Origin: Nocardia caishijiensis NBRC 108228
GTDB taxonomy: Bacteria; Actinomycetota; Actinomycetes; Mycobacteriales; Mycobacteriaceae
DNA: 64,000 nucleotides
Direction: 5' to 3'
NCBI RefSeq assembly: GCF_001612825.1
Contig: NZ_BDBE01000001.1
Coordinates: 24,518-88,517 of the forward strand
The first letter of the stretch is position 1. Every line of letters starts with the position of its first letter. Below, in pieces: positions 30,576 through 38,867 of this stretch. The translations under genes were made by a program, and so were the position numbers. Below the pieces are notes generated by a model that was not told the DNA's origin, did not search any database, and worked only from the letters and a program-made list of their open reading frames with translations.

Positions 30576-32306
30576 CTAGGTCGCTTCACCTTTCCCACCC
30601 TTCGTCGACTGCGCGGCGGTGTCGGCCATGGCGCCGATGCCGTCGGCGGCCTTCGCGTCGCCCGCCGACTGCAGGCCACCCGACATACGCAGCGGCACTT
30701 CCTTCCAGAACAGCACGAGCAGCAGCGCGAGCAGCGCGACGCCGGTGGCGAACAGGAACACCGTCGACATGGAGTCGGCGAAGCCGACCTGGAACGGTTC
30801 GGCCAGGTCCGGGTCGAGTTGCTGGATGATCGAGCTGTCCTGCAACACCTTTCCGGCGGCCGAGGTGTCCTGGGCGAGCAGCCCCTGCGACAGGGCGGCA
30901 TCGGCCGGGTTGTCGCCGCGCGCTCCTTCGATCACGGCCTGCTGATACGCCGGATCGGTGGCGGCGTGGCGCAGTTCGTCGGTGATGTTGGGGGTGAGCA
31001 GGGTGAACAGGACCGACAGGAACACCGCGGCACCCAGGGTGCCACCGATCTGCCGGAAGAACGTGGCCGCCGCGGTGGACACACCCATGTCCTTGGGCGG
31101 CAACGCGTTCTGCAATGCGAGGGTGAGCGGCTGCATCAGATTGCCGAGCCCGAAACCGGCGACAGCCATGTAGATCATCGCCAGCCACAGCGGGCTGTGC
31201 GCGTCGAGCAGGTGCAGCAGGAACAGGCCGAGGGTGAGCATGGCCGCACCGATCACCGGGAAGGCCCGGTAGCTGCCGGTTCTGGAGATCAACCGGCCCG
31301 AGAGGATGGAACCGAGCATCAGCCCGAGCACCATCGGCAGCATCTGCAGACCCGCCTCGGTGGGTCCGGCACCGCGCACCACCTGCAGGTATTGCGGCAG
31401 CAGCAGCATGCCACCGAACATCGCCGCCCCGACGACGAACGAGATGACGACACCGAGGGTGAAGGTGACGTTGTCGAAGATGCGCAGCGGGATCAGCGCC
31501 GCGTCGCCCATGTACTTCTCGATCGCGACGAACCCGATCAACCCGAGCGCGCCGATCACGTAGCAGATCACCGATCCGGTGCTGCTCCAACCCCATTCGC
31601 GGCCCTGTTCGGCCACGATGAGCAGCGGGACGAGGCCGACAGCCAACACGAGCGCACCGGCGAAGTCGATGCGATGGGTGGAGTGCGGCTTGCGCGGCAG
31701 GTGCAGCACCCGCGTGACGACCACGAGCGCGAGCAGGCCGAGCGGCACGTTCACCAGGAACACCCAGCGCCAGCCGGTGATGCCGAGAATGCTGTCCTGC
31801 CCGGCGAGCAGACCGCCGAGCACCGGCCCGAGCACACTCGAGATACCGAACACCGCGAGGAAATAGCCCTGGTAGCGGGCGCGTTCGCGCGGTCCGATGA
31901 TGTCGCCCATGATGGCGAGCGCCAGCGACATCAGGCCGCCCGCGCCGAGCCCCTGGAACGCGCGGAACGCGGCGAGCTGATACATCGACTGGGCCAGTGT
32001 GCACAGCAGCGAACCGACGATGAACAGCCCGATCGCGGTGAGGAAGAACGGCTTTCGGCCGAACATGTCCGAGAGCTTGCCGTAGAGCGGGGTACTGATC
32101 GTCGCGGTGATGAGGTACGCCGTCGTCGCCCAGGCCTGCAGCGAGTAGCCGTGCAGGTCGTCGGCGATGGTGCGGATGGAGGTCGACACGATCGTCTGAT
32201 CGAGCGAGGCCAACAGCATGCCGAGCATCAGCCCGGACAGGATGGTCAGGATCTGGCGGTGGGTGAAACCGGCGGGCGATTCCGCCACCGCCACGGTCGT
32301 CGTCAC
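30576..32306 (-). CDS. MFS drug exporter, DHA2 (EmrB/QacA) family
   Basis: 576 residues with about 14 membrane helices, the DHA2 layout. Signatures include LASLDQTIVSTSIRTIADDL in helix 1, the loop 2-3 motif GKLSDMFGRKP, and GPVLGGLLAG in helix 5 (antiporter motif C). A large periplasmic loop of about 80 residues precedes the last helix, and a short Gly/Ala-rich cytoplasmic tail follows. GTG start overlaps the stop of the upstream MarR gene by 4 nt (GTGA), so regulator and pump form one operon. Probable proton-driven export of hydrophobic drugs or metabolites. Confidence 0.94.
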   Translation of the reverse strand: MTTTVAVAESPAGFTHRQILTILSGLMLGMLLASLDQTIVSTSIRTIADDLHGYSLQAWATTAYLITATISTPLYGKLSDMFGRKPFFLTAIGLFIVGSLLCTLAQSMYQLAAFRAFQGLGAGGLMSLALAIMGDIIGPRERARYQGYFLAVFGISSVLGPVLGGLLAGQDSILGITGWRWVFLVNVPLGLLALVVVTRVLHLPRKPHSTHRIDFAGALVLAVGLVPLLIVAEQGREWGWSSTGSVICYVIGALGLIGFVAIEKYMGDAALIPLRIFDNVTFTLGVVISFVVGAAMFGGMLLLPQYLQVVRGAGPTEAGLQMLPMVLGLMLGSILSGRLISRTGSYRAFPVIGAAMLTLGLFLLHLLDAHSPLWLAMIYMAVAGFGLGNLMQPLTLALQNALPPKDMGVSTAAATFFRQIGGTLGAAVFLSVLFTLLTPNITDELRHAATDPAYQQAVIEGARGDNPADAALSQGLLAQDTSAAGKVLQDSSIIQQLDPDLAEPFQVGFADSMSTVFLFATGVALLALLLVLFWKEVPLRMSGGLQSAGDAKAADGIGAMADTAAQSTKGGKGEAT

Positions 32307-32782
32307 GAGGCGTTCTCCGATGTGTTGAGAGTGAGCAGCAGCGGCCGGGCCTGCTCGTAGTCCTCCACGAAGCGGGTGAGCAGAGCGGCGAAGTGCTCGC
32401 GGTCGGGTTCGGGCCAGTCCCTGGTGACGATCGCGATGGATTCGCGCCGTCGCTCGCGGATGCGGTCGGCGGTCTCGCGGCCGTAGTCGGTGGCGGCCAG
32501 TACGGTGGCGCGCCCGTCGTCGGGGTCGGCGGTGCGGACAACGAGCCCGCGGTCCACCAGCTGCGCCACCTGCCTGCTCACCGTCGATGCGTCCGAGTTC
32601 ACCGCTTCGGCCAGCGCGCCCGAGCGCATCGGTCCGTCGCAGACCAGCCGGAACAGCACGACGAAGCCCGCCGGTTCGATGCCGGAGCGGTCCTTCATCT
32701 GGGCGAGGGCGCGGTCGCGCAGCCGGTGCAGGCGGACGAGGTGGACGGCGATCGTGTCGATCGCCGGGTCGTACTCCGTCAC
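32303..32782 (-). CDS. MarR-family regulator of the MFS pump
   Basis: 159 residues with the MarR winged helix: SGALAEAVNSDASTVSRQVAQLVDRGLVVRTADPDDGRAT, the last part being the DxR-containing wing. The GTG at 32782 has AAAGGTGATGCG upstream; a TTG 27 nt earlier is in frame but lacks a ribosome site. It sits first in the operon with the MFS exporter, and an inverted repeat lies just upstream of the start, so it very probably represses its own operon until a ligand releases it. Confidence 0.92.
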   Translation of the reverse strand: MTEYDPAIDTIAVHLVRLHRLRDRALAQMKDRSGIEPAGFVVLFRLVCDGPMRSGALAEAVNSDASTVSRQVAQLVDRGLVVRTADPDDGRATVLAATDYGRETADRIRERRRESIAIVTRDWPEPDREHFAALLTRFVEDYEQARPLLLTLNTSENAS

Positions 32783-32794
32783 CGCATCACCTTT

Positions 32795-32828
32795 ACTTGT
32801 ATCAGACAATTAGTTGTGTGATGCAAGT
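32795..32828. promoter_or_regulatory. Candidate MarR operator
   Basis: Inverted repeat ACTTGTATCA (32795-32804) / TGATGCAAGT (32819-32828), one mismatch, with an inner ACAA-TTAG-TTGT palindrome at the centre. It lies 13 nt upstream of the marR-type start, overlapping a TTGCAT/GATACA promoter candidate with 17-nt spacing on the minus strand. Confidence 0.7.
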
Positions 32829-32870
32829 ATGTGGGCAGACCGGTCGCCGGGGCAACCGTTTATGCTGGCT

Positions 32871-33692
32871 TTACTCGCCCTTGAACTGCGGGGCGCGCTT
32901 CTGGAAGACCGCCGTCATCGCCTCGGTGAGGTCGTGCGAGGGCAGGAACGCCGCGTTCCAGGCCGACACATACCGCAAACCGTCGGCCACGCCCGGAGCA
33001 GTACGGTGCTCGAGCACATCCTTGATGCCCTGCACCACCAGCGGCGGGTTGTCCGCGATCTCGCGCGCCAGCTGGTGCGCCGCCGCGAGCACGGCCTCTT
33101 GGTCGGCGTACACGTCGTTCACCAGCCCGATCCGCTCGGCCCGCGCCGCGTCGATGTCCTTGGCGGTGTACGCCAGTTCGCGCAGGTGACCCTCACCGAT
33201 GATGCCGGGTAGGCGCTGCAGCGAACCGATGTCGGCCACGATCGCCACCTTCGCCTCGCGCAGGCTGAACTTGGCGTCGGCGCTGGCCAGGCGGATGTCG
33301 GCGGCCGCGATCAGGTCGAGCCCGCCGCCGATGCACCATCCCGACACCGCCGCGATCACCGGCTTCACACAGGTGGCCACCGCGGTGACGGAGTCCTGCA
33401 TGCGCCGGACCTCCTTGAGGAACTCGGTGCGCTGAGCCGCCTTGGCGCCGTCGGCGAGCACAGGGCCGAGCGTGCCACCCATCGCGGCCAGGTCGAGCCC
33501 GTAGGAGAAGTGCTTGCCCGATCCGGTGAGCACCACGGCGCGCACCTGCGGATCGGCGTCCAGCTCGGCGAAGATCTCCGGCAGTTCGCGCCAGAAATCC
33601 GGTCCCATCGCATTGCCCTTGCCGGGCCCGGTCAGCGTGACCTGGGCGATGTTGTCGGCGATCTCGACGGCAAAGGCCTTCCATTCACTCAT
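32871..33692 (-). CDS. Crotonase, dienoyl-CoA isomerase-like
   Basis: 273 residues of the enoyl-CoA hydratase/isomerase superfamily. The oxyanion-hole segment is AVSGWCIGGGLDLIAAADIRLAS. The pattern of acidic residues after it (GGGLDL, LREAKVAIVADIGSLQRLP) matches delta3,5-delta2,4-dienoyl-CoA isomerases (Asp, Glu, Asp) better than hydratases, which have two Glu. It probably acts in breakdown of unsaturated fatty acids. Single gene, divergent from the YbaK-domain gene. Confidence 0.88.
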   Translation of the reverse strand: MSEWKAFAVEIADNIAQVTLTGPGKGNAMGPDFWRELPEIFAELDADPQVRAVVLTGSGKHFSYGLDLAAMGGTLGPVLADGAKAAQRTEFLKEVRRMQDSVTAVATCVKPVIAAVSGWCIGGGLDLIAAADIRLASADAKFSLREAKVAIVADIGSLQRLPGIIGEGHLRELAYTAKDIDAARAERIGLVNDVYADQEAVLAAAHQLAREIADNPPLVVQGIKDVLEHRTAPGVADGLRYVSAWNAAFLPSHDLTEAMTAVFQKRAPQFKGE

Positions 33693-33810
33693 GTGCTGAT
33701 TATGGTCTGCCCGGGTCGACCCGCACCCTCCGGCGTCGGAGCGAATTCACGGCAACCCGAAAATGTCACTCTCCCGGCATAATTCGACCGACCGTCCTAC
33801 TCTGGACGAC

Positions 33811-34287
33811 ATGCGCAGGTCGTCTTTGCCGATGGTCGCGTGCCGGGTGGCCGACACGCTCATCGCGCGCGGGCACCACGGCGTCATCGTCTCCCCCGAC
33901 ACGCCGACCACCACCGCCGTCGAGGCCGCTCGTGCCCTCGGCGCCCACCCCAGCGCCATCACCACCGCCCAGCTGTACCTGCTCGACAACGACCCGGTGC
34001 TGCTGCTGGTAGCCGCCCACCACCAGGTCGACCCGCACCGCACCGGCCCTCTTCTCGACGGCCAGCTCACCCGATGTCCCCCCGCCCTCGCCGAGCGCGT
34101 CACCGGCCAACCGCTCACCGGTACCGCCCCCTTGGGGCACCCGACCAACCTCCCCACCTGGGTCGACACAGCCCTGGCCGCCCACCGCGAGATCTGGGCC
34201 GCGGGCGGCCACCCGAGTACGGTCTTCCGCACCACCTACCGCGAGCTCATCCGCATCACCGCGGGGCTACCGCTGGACATCGAGTGA
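33811..34287 (+). CDS. YbaK/EbsC-type aminoacyl-tRNA deacylase domain protein
   Basis: 158 residues of the YbaK/ProX editing fold: TTAQLYLLDNDPVLLLVAAHHQVD is the core strand region, and GQPLTGTAPLGHPTNLPTWVD the conserved Gly/Pro loop. Such proteins clear mischarged tRNAs. ATG 33811 was chosen because a TACTCT -10-like hexamer lies 7 nt upstream with no ribosome site, suggesting leaderless transcription; an ATG at 33763 is in frame. It converges with the Fic gene one base away. Confidence 0.85.
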   Translation: MRRSSLPMVACRVADTLIARGHHGVIVSPDTPTTTAVEAARALGAHPSAITTAQLYLLDNDPVLLLVAAHHQVDPHRTGPLLDGQLTRCPPALAERVTGQPLTGTAPLGHPTNLPTWVDTALAAHREIWAAGGHPSTVFRTTYRELIRITAGLPLDIE

Positions 34288-34288
34288 A

Positions 34289-35425
34289 TCAGTCGGCGTA
34301 AGGGTCTCTCAAAGGTGCTGGCGTGCGGGCGATTTCGAGCACCCGCTCTGGAAAGGCGGGACCGGCGGCGTAGTACCTGGCTCTCGTACGCCCCACCGGG
34401 ACGAGAACGTCGCGACGCACCATGTCCCGCAGATCGCGTTGGGCCTGCTGCGTGCTGAGCCCTTCGGCCTGTTCATAACGGGTGCGGCGAACACGGCCCG
34501 CCATCGCTACATCGTGCAGCGCCGACACGGTCCGCTCGTCGGCGTCCGACGAGCGCAGGAAGTTCGCAGTCTCGTCCCACACCCGACGCGATCGCGCGAC
34601 GCGCGCGTGTACGGTCTGCGCCTGCTGGTGGTATGCGGTCAGGCTGAAGCGGATCCACTCCGAAACATCTTGATCAGGTCGGTAGACGCTGCCCCGTCGG
34701 CCGAGCACCTGGTAGTACTCCCAGGTGTTGCCCGGTCGGCCGAGCCACGCCTCGATCGAGCAGAACTCGGGGGCGATCACACCCTCACGGGCGATCACCA
34801 GGGTTTGCAGCGACCGCGACATGCGGCCGTTGCCGTCGGCCCACGGATGGATCGACACCAGATTCAAGTGGGCCATCGCAGCCGACACCAACGGATGCGT
34901 TGTCGACGGCGCGTTCAGCCAGTCGACCAGCTCCGCCATGAGCCCGGGAACGAGCTCGACATCCGGTGCCGTGTACGCGGCGATGCTCGAGTCGCGCGGA
35001 TCGGTGACGTAAACCGGCCCTCGGCGCCACTGACCAGCGGGCTTGCGCGGCGAGTGACGGTGCCCCTGCAGCATCCAATGCAAGGCATTGAGGAATCCCA
35101 CGCTGTATCGGAAATCCTCGACATCGTGCAGGGTCTGGATGTAGGTCATCATTCGCGCATAGGCCCCGGTCTCTGCTCGATTCTCCTCCGAGACGTCCAC
35201 GTCTCGCTCGCCTGCGAGCAGGTCCTCGACGTCGATCGTCGACACCTTGAAGCCCTCGATCGAATTCGAGGCAGCGACCGCATCGGCGGTCAGGAATTTC
35301 CGGAGACCGCCGACCCACACCATCGGCACGCTCTGTAGCTCGTATCGCAGGCTCTCACGCATGCGGTCGACGTCGACCAGCACGGTCTCGTCGGCCGGGG
35401 AGAGCTGCGGCGTAGGGAACAGCAT
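34289..35425 (-). CDS. Fic family protein (class II, self-inhibited)
   Basis: 378 residues. The Fic active site HPWADGNGR lies at about residue 192 (HPFxxGNGR consensus), predicting AMP or other nucleotide-phosphate transfer onto a target protein. The inhibitory motif SNSIEG (S/TxxxE) is at about 54, N-terminal to the Fic core, marking class II. A winged-helix domain forms the C-terminal ~100 residues (LSTQQAQRDLRDMVRRDVL). No separate antitoxin. A palindrome TCATCT/AGATGA at 35433-35451 just upstream of the ATG could be its own operator. Confidence 0.92.
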   Translation of the reverse strand: MLFPTPQLSPADETVLVDVDRMRESLRYELQSVPMVWVGGLRKFLTADAVAASNSIEGFKVSTIDVEDLLAGERDVDVSEENRAETGAYARMMTYIQTLHDVEDFRYSVGFLNALHWMLQGHRHSPRKPAGQWRRGPVYVTDPRDSSIAAYTAPDVELVPGLMAELVDWLNAPSTTHPLVSAAMAHLNLVSIHPWADGNGRMSRSLQTLVIAREGVIAPEFCSIEAWLGRPGNTWEYYQVLGRRGSVYRPDQDVSEWIRFSLTAYHQQAQTVHARVARSRRVWDETANFLRSSDADERTVSALHDVAMAGRVRRTRYEQAEGLSTQQAQRDLRDMVRRDVLVPVGRTRARYYAAGPAFPERVLEIARTPAPLRDPYAD

Positions 35426-35540
35426 GACGCAATCATCTCATGCGTAGATGACGTAATTATTCAATTTTCGCGGCATGGTGGTTTTTCTCGGCGTGAGCCT
35501 GTCCATAGGCCGGGCAGACCGCCGGGCGTAGGTTGGGGCC

Positions 35541-36092
35541 GTGGGCGATATACGACGAACACCGGCCGACCTCGTGGTTCCCGACGATCTGAGCGGAATC
35601 ACGGCCGAGCAGTATCGGGCGTCGATGCGGCACTATCCCGCCGGGGTGACGGTGGTGACGATCGGCGCCGAGACCGGCCCCGTCGGCTTCACCGCGACCT
35701 CGTTCGCGTCGCTGTCGCTGGAACCCCCGCTGGTGTCGTTCAACATCGCGCACACCTCGTCGAGCATCGAGGCCCTGCGCGCCGCCGACTCCGTGGTCAT
35801 CCATTTCCTCGGCGAACACCAGCACCACCTGGCCCACCGCTTCTCCCGCTCCGCCGCCGACCGCTTCACCGACCGAGCCCTCTGGACCACCCTCGACACC
35901 GGCGAACCGATCCTGCACGGCACCCCCATCTGGCTCCGCACCACCATCCACCAACTCATCGATCTGGGCGACCACACCCTCGTCGTCGGCCTGGTAACCC
36001 GAGTCCACGACGAATCCGCCGACTCCCCCTCCGCCGCCCCCTTGCTGTACTACAACGGCAAATACCACCGCCCCACCCCCATCGACATCTGA
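35541..36092 (+). CDS. Flavin reductase domain (FMN-binding) protein
   Basis: 183 residues of the flavin reductase-like family, which supplies reduced FMN to a partner monooxygenase. Signatures: [37 protein letters not shown], then [15 protein letters not shown]. The C-terminal LLYYNGKYH is typical. No monooxygenase partner is adjacent, so its role is open. The GTG start lies 6 nt after TAGGTT, possibly leaderless. The following antitoxin gene begins 32 bp later on the same strand. Confidence 0.9.
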   Translation: MGDIRRTPADLVVPDDLSGITAEQYRASMRHYPAGVTVVTIGAETGPVGFTATSFASLSLEPPLVSFNIAHTSSSIEALRAADSVVIHFLGEHQHHLAHRFSRSAADRFTDRALWTTLDTGEPILHGTPIWLRTTIHQLIDLGDHTLVVGLVTRVHDESADSPSAAPLLYYNGKYHRPTPIDI

Positions 36093-36124
36093 GAGTGGAT
36101 CGACAACACGAGGACGGGGTTCCG

Positions 36125-36382
36125 ATGACTGCACTACCCATCTCCACCGTCCGCCAGAACCTGTTCAAGCTGGTACAGCAGGTCAATGACGACCACGACA
36201 CCGTCACCGTCGTAACAAAGTCCGGCGAGAACGCGGTCATAGTCTCCGAGACCGATTGGAACGCGATCCAGGAGACCTTGTACGTACTGGCCACCCATGG
36301 CGGTGTACGACTGCTCGAATCCGCTCGCGACGCACGGGAAGGCAAGTTCGAAGCTCACGAGTTGATCGATCCCGATGCCTGA
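36125..36382 (+). CDS. yefM: YefM-type antitoxin (Phd/YefM family)
   Basis: 85 residues. The N-terminal Phd/YefM fold (ALPISTVRQNLFKLVQQVNDDHDTVTVVTKSGENAVIVSE) binds DNA, and the C-terminal acidic stretch (REGKFEAHELIDPDA) would wrap the toxin. It overlaps the yoeB toxin gene by 8 nt, the usual arrangement. ATG 36125 fits family length better than the upstream in-frame ATG. Confidence 0.94.
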   Translation: MTALPISTVRQNLFKLVQQVNDDHDTVTVVTKSGENAVIVSETDWNAIQETLYVLATHGGVRLLESARDAREGKFEAHELIDPDA

Positions 36383-36644
36383 CCGCAAGCTGGCTTTCAG
36401 CGCCTACGGGTGGGAAACGTACACCTCATGGCTTGCGCGGGACCGGACCGTCCGCAAAGCTGCGAACAAGATGATCACCGCCGTTCTGGCCGATCCGTTC
36501 GCGGGAATCGGTAAGCCGGAGCCGTTGAAACACCACCTCGCCTGCAACTGGTCGCGCCGCATCACCCGTGAGCACCGGGTGATCTACTACGTCACCGATT
36601 CCGAGGTCGTTGTCATTGCGGTCGGCGGCCATTACGACGAGTAG
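36375..36644 (+). CDS. yoeB: YoeB-type mRNA interferase toxin
   Basis: 89 residues of the Txe/YoeB family, a ribosome-dependent endoribonuclease. The segment GKPEPLKHHLACNWSRRITREHRVIYYV matches the E. coli YoeB core including the catalytic Glu and Arg. The C-terminal CRYHY of E. coli is GGHYDE here, keeping the His and Tyr. Overlaps yefM by 8 nt; the pair should be autoregulated by the YefM-YoeB complex. Confidence 0.94.
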   Translation: MPDRKLAFSAYGWETYTSWLARDRTVRKAANKMITAVLADPFAGIGKPEPLKHHLACNWSRRITREHRVIYYVTDSEVVVIAVGGHYDE

Positions 36645-36655
36645 CGACCGACCGG

Positions 36656-37969
36656 TCAGCCGAGGAGGCAGGGGGTGGCGCCGGTGGGGTCGGGGGTGAG
36701 GGGGCGCGTTTCGGGGGTGGGGTTCCAGTGGCCGTTGGTGGAGGCGTAGGTCCAGGTGGGGCCGGTGGTTACCAGGGTGGTGAGGGCGGTGATCAGGCGG
36801 TCGACGTCGGCGGGGGTGGTGCCGAGGCCGATGCTGGCGCGCAGGGCGGCGTCGAGGCCGAGGCTGGTCAGCAGCGGGTGAGCGCAGAAGCGGCCGTCGC
36901 GCAGGCCGATGGCGTGTTCGGCGGAGAGGTAGGCCGCGACGTGGCCGGGGGTGTAGCCGTCGACGGTGAAGGCGACGATGCCGACGGAGTCGGGGCTGTC
37001 GGACCAGATGCGGACGGGACGCACGCTGGGGATGGCGGCGAGGCCGTCGCGCAGGCGGTCGGCGAGGGCGCGTTCGTGGGCGACCAGTTCCTCGGGGTCG
37101 ATGGCGGCGAGCGCGTCACAGGCGGCGGCGATCGCGGCGGCGCCGAGCACATTCGGTGATCCGGCTTCGTGACGTTGCGGCGCGGGTGCCCACTCCGTCT
37201 CCGCCACACCGACAGTGCGCACCGCGCCGCCGCCCGCCAGGTACGGTTCGGCCGCGTCGAGCCAGTCCCGCCTGCCGACCAGCACCCCGGACCCGAACGG
37301 CGCGTACAGCTTGTGCCCGGAGAAGGCCAAGTAGTCGATCCCGCTCTCGCGCAGGGAGATCCGCCGATGCGGTGCCAACTGGGCGGCATCGACGAGGATG
37401 CGCGCCCCGCACAGGTGCGCGATGTGGGCGAGCCGTTCCAGCGGCAGCACCTCGCCGGTCACGTTGGAAGCGCCGGTGACGGCGAGCAGAGCGGCTGGCC
37501 TGCCGCACAATTCGGCGACGACTCGCTGGATCGTCTCCTCGAGCGTCGCGGCGGCCCGGACGACGCGTCGTCCGTTGCGCGTCCAGGGCAGGAAGTTGGC
37601 GTGGTGTTCGATGTCGAGCACCACCGTCTCGCCCGGCACGCATCCGGCCAGCAGGTTGAGCGAGTCGGTGGTGTTGCGGGTGAACACGACGACCTGATCG
37701 TCGTCGGCGTCGAGGAATCGGGCGACCGATCCGCGCGAGGCCTCGTAGCACTCGGTGGAGATCCGCGAGGCGTACCCGGCGCCGCGATGCACGCTGGCGT
37801 AGTACGGCAGCAGTTGCGAGATCCGGTCGGTGACCTGGCGCAATGCGGGTGCGCTCGCCGCGTAGTCGAAGTTGGCGTAGGTGTTCGTTCCGCCCTGGAC
37901 GAGCGGAACGCGCAGGTCGGCACCGGAAACGGCGGCGAAGGCACAGGTGGGGTCGATAACAGCGGTCAT
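36656..37969 (-). CDS. Class V aminotransferase / cysteine desulfurase-like enzyme
   Basis: 437 residues, PLP fold type I. The PLP lysine is in LAFSGHKLYAPFGSGVL (about 218). NTYANFDYAASAPAL is the typical start of the catalytic domain. IEHHANFLPW and ILVDAAQLAPHR are the SufS/CsdA-type His and Asp segments. It could release sulfur from cysteine or act as a related lyase. The C-terminal ~35 residues (PTPETRPLTPDPTGATPCLLG) are an extra tail. A SAM-IV riboswitch lies in its 5' leader, placing it in sulfur/methionine metabolism. Confidence 0.9.
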   Translation of the reverse strand: MTAVIDPTCAFAAVSGADLRVPLVQGGTNTYANFDYAASAPALRQVTDRISQLLPYYASVHRGAGYASRISTECYEASRGSVARFLDADDDQVVVFTRNTTDSLNLLAGCVPGETVVLDIEHHANFLPWTRNGRRVVRAAATLEETIQRVVAELCGRPAALLAVTGASNVTGEVLPLERLAHIAHLCGARILVDAAQLAPHRRISLRESGIDYLAFSGHKLYAPFGSGVLVGRRDWLDAAEPYLAGGGAVRTVGVAETEWAPAPQRHEAGSPNVLGAAAIAAACDALAAIDPEELVAHERALADRLRDGLAAIPSVRPVRIWSDSPDSVGIVAFTVDGYTPGHVAAYLSAEHAIGLRDGRFCAHPLLTSLGLDAALRASIGLGTTPADVDRLITALTTLVTTGPTWTYASTNGHWNPTPETRPLTPDPTGATPCLLG

Positions 37970-38009
37970 GACGAATATCCCGTCGGCTCAGGGACTCACC
38001 ACGTAGCGA

Positions 38010-38125
38010 GAGTCCGCGCTTGCCGCGTCCACCTCGGACGTCGGCCTGGTCGTCACCCGGAGCACCCCACCGCGGAGGAGGGTTGCCGACCAGCTAGCCG
38101 GGGCTTGTCGCTGGTACTCGTGACC
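38010..38125 (-). promoter_or_regulatory. SAM-IV riboswitch
   Basis: Read on the minus strand from 38125, the leader carries the conserved SAM-IV core in order: GGTCACGAGTACCAGCG, then CAAGCCCCGGCTAGCTGGTC, GGCAACCCTCC, GCGGTGGGGTGC, CCGGGTGACGACCAGG, a variable stem, and GGCAAGCGCGGAC at the 3' end (near 38012). The layout and these blocks match the actinobacterial SAM-IV consensus as I know it. A hairpin GGACTC/GAGTCC (to about 37992) overlaps the 3' edge and could be the expression platform. High S-adenosylmethionine would be expected to repress the downstream enzyme. Confidence 0.9.
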
Positions 38126-38296
38126 TGGCATCGAGAGTGGCAGACGATCCGGCCCGCTGTCAACCACCGATCGAATGTCGTTGCCCGCCAGCATCACCCG
38201 ATTGCCCACGAATTGCCCCGGCCACAACATGCGGCACCCCCCATCATGGACACCCCAAATGATTGAGTTACCCCACTATTTGTTAGGGTGGCTGCC

Positions 38297-38731
38297 ATGC
38301 CCTCGACCACGGACCCCGAAAGCGGCCTGGCGCGCTACCCGGTGTACGCGCTCGGCAGGCTCACCAAGGCCATGCACGCCCAGATCGACATCCCACTACG
38401 CGATCACTGGGTGCTCACTTTCATCGCCGAGAACGCCGACCTCACCCAGAAGAAGGTCGGCGAGGCGCTCGGCATCGACCGCAGCGAAGTGGTCCGCCTG
38501 ATCGACGCGCTCGAGGGCGCGGGCCTGGTCGAACGCGCCCGCGACGGCAAGGACCGTCGCAAGTACCGGCTGCGCATCACCGACGCGGGCCGCAAACAGT
38601 GCAAACGCACCGACAAGTTGATCGCCGAGGCCACCGCGCGCGTGCTCGGGCGACTCGACGAAGACGAACAGCGCACGCTGCACCGGCTGGCGGTGGCGGC
38701 ACTCGGCGAACCGCCGGAATCACCGTCGTGA
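38297..38731 (+). CDS. MarR-family transcriptional regulator
   Basis: 144 residues with a MarR winged helix: LTQKKVGEALGIDRSEVVRLIDALEGAGLVERARDGKDRRKYRLRIT. ATG 38297 is preceded by AGGGTGG; a GTG 9 nt earlier is in frame. It is divergent from the riboswitch-controlled enzyme and 136 bp upstream of the Pls-type NRPS gene on the same strand, so either could be its target. TTACCCCACTATTTGTTAGG just upstream contains a short imperfect palindrome (ACCCC...GGGT) that could be its site. Confidence 0.9.
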   Translation: MPSTTDPESGLARYPVYALGRLTKAMHAQIDIPLRDHWVLTFIAENADLTQKKVGEALGIDRSEVVRLIDALEGAGLVERARDGKDRRKYRLRITDAGRKQCKRTDKLIAEATARVLGRLDEDEQRTLHRLAVAALGEPPESPS

Positions 38732-38867
38732 ACAGCGCCGACGGCACACCGCACGGTGACCGTCCGGCACCACACGCACCGCGTACCGTTGGCATCTGGT
38801 GACCATCCCGTTTGCCCACCGGTAACCCGCTCATGAAACAACAGACACCACCGATGGGGGTCAACCG

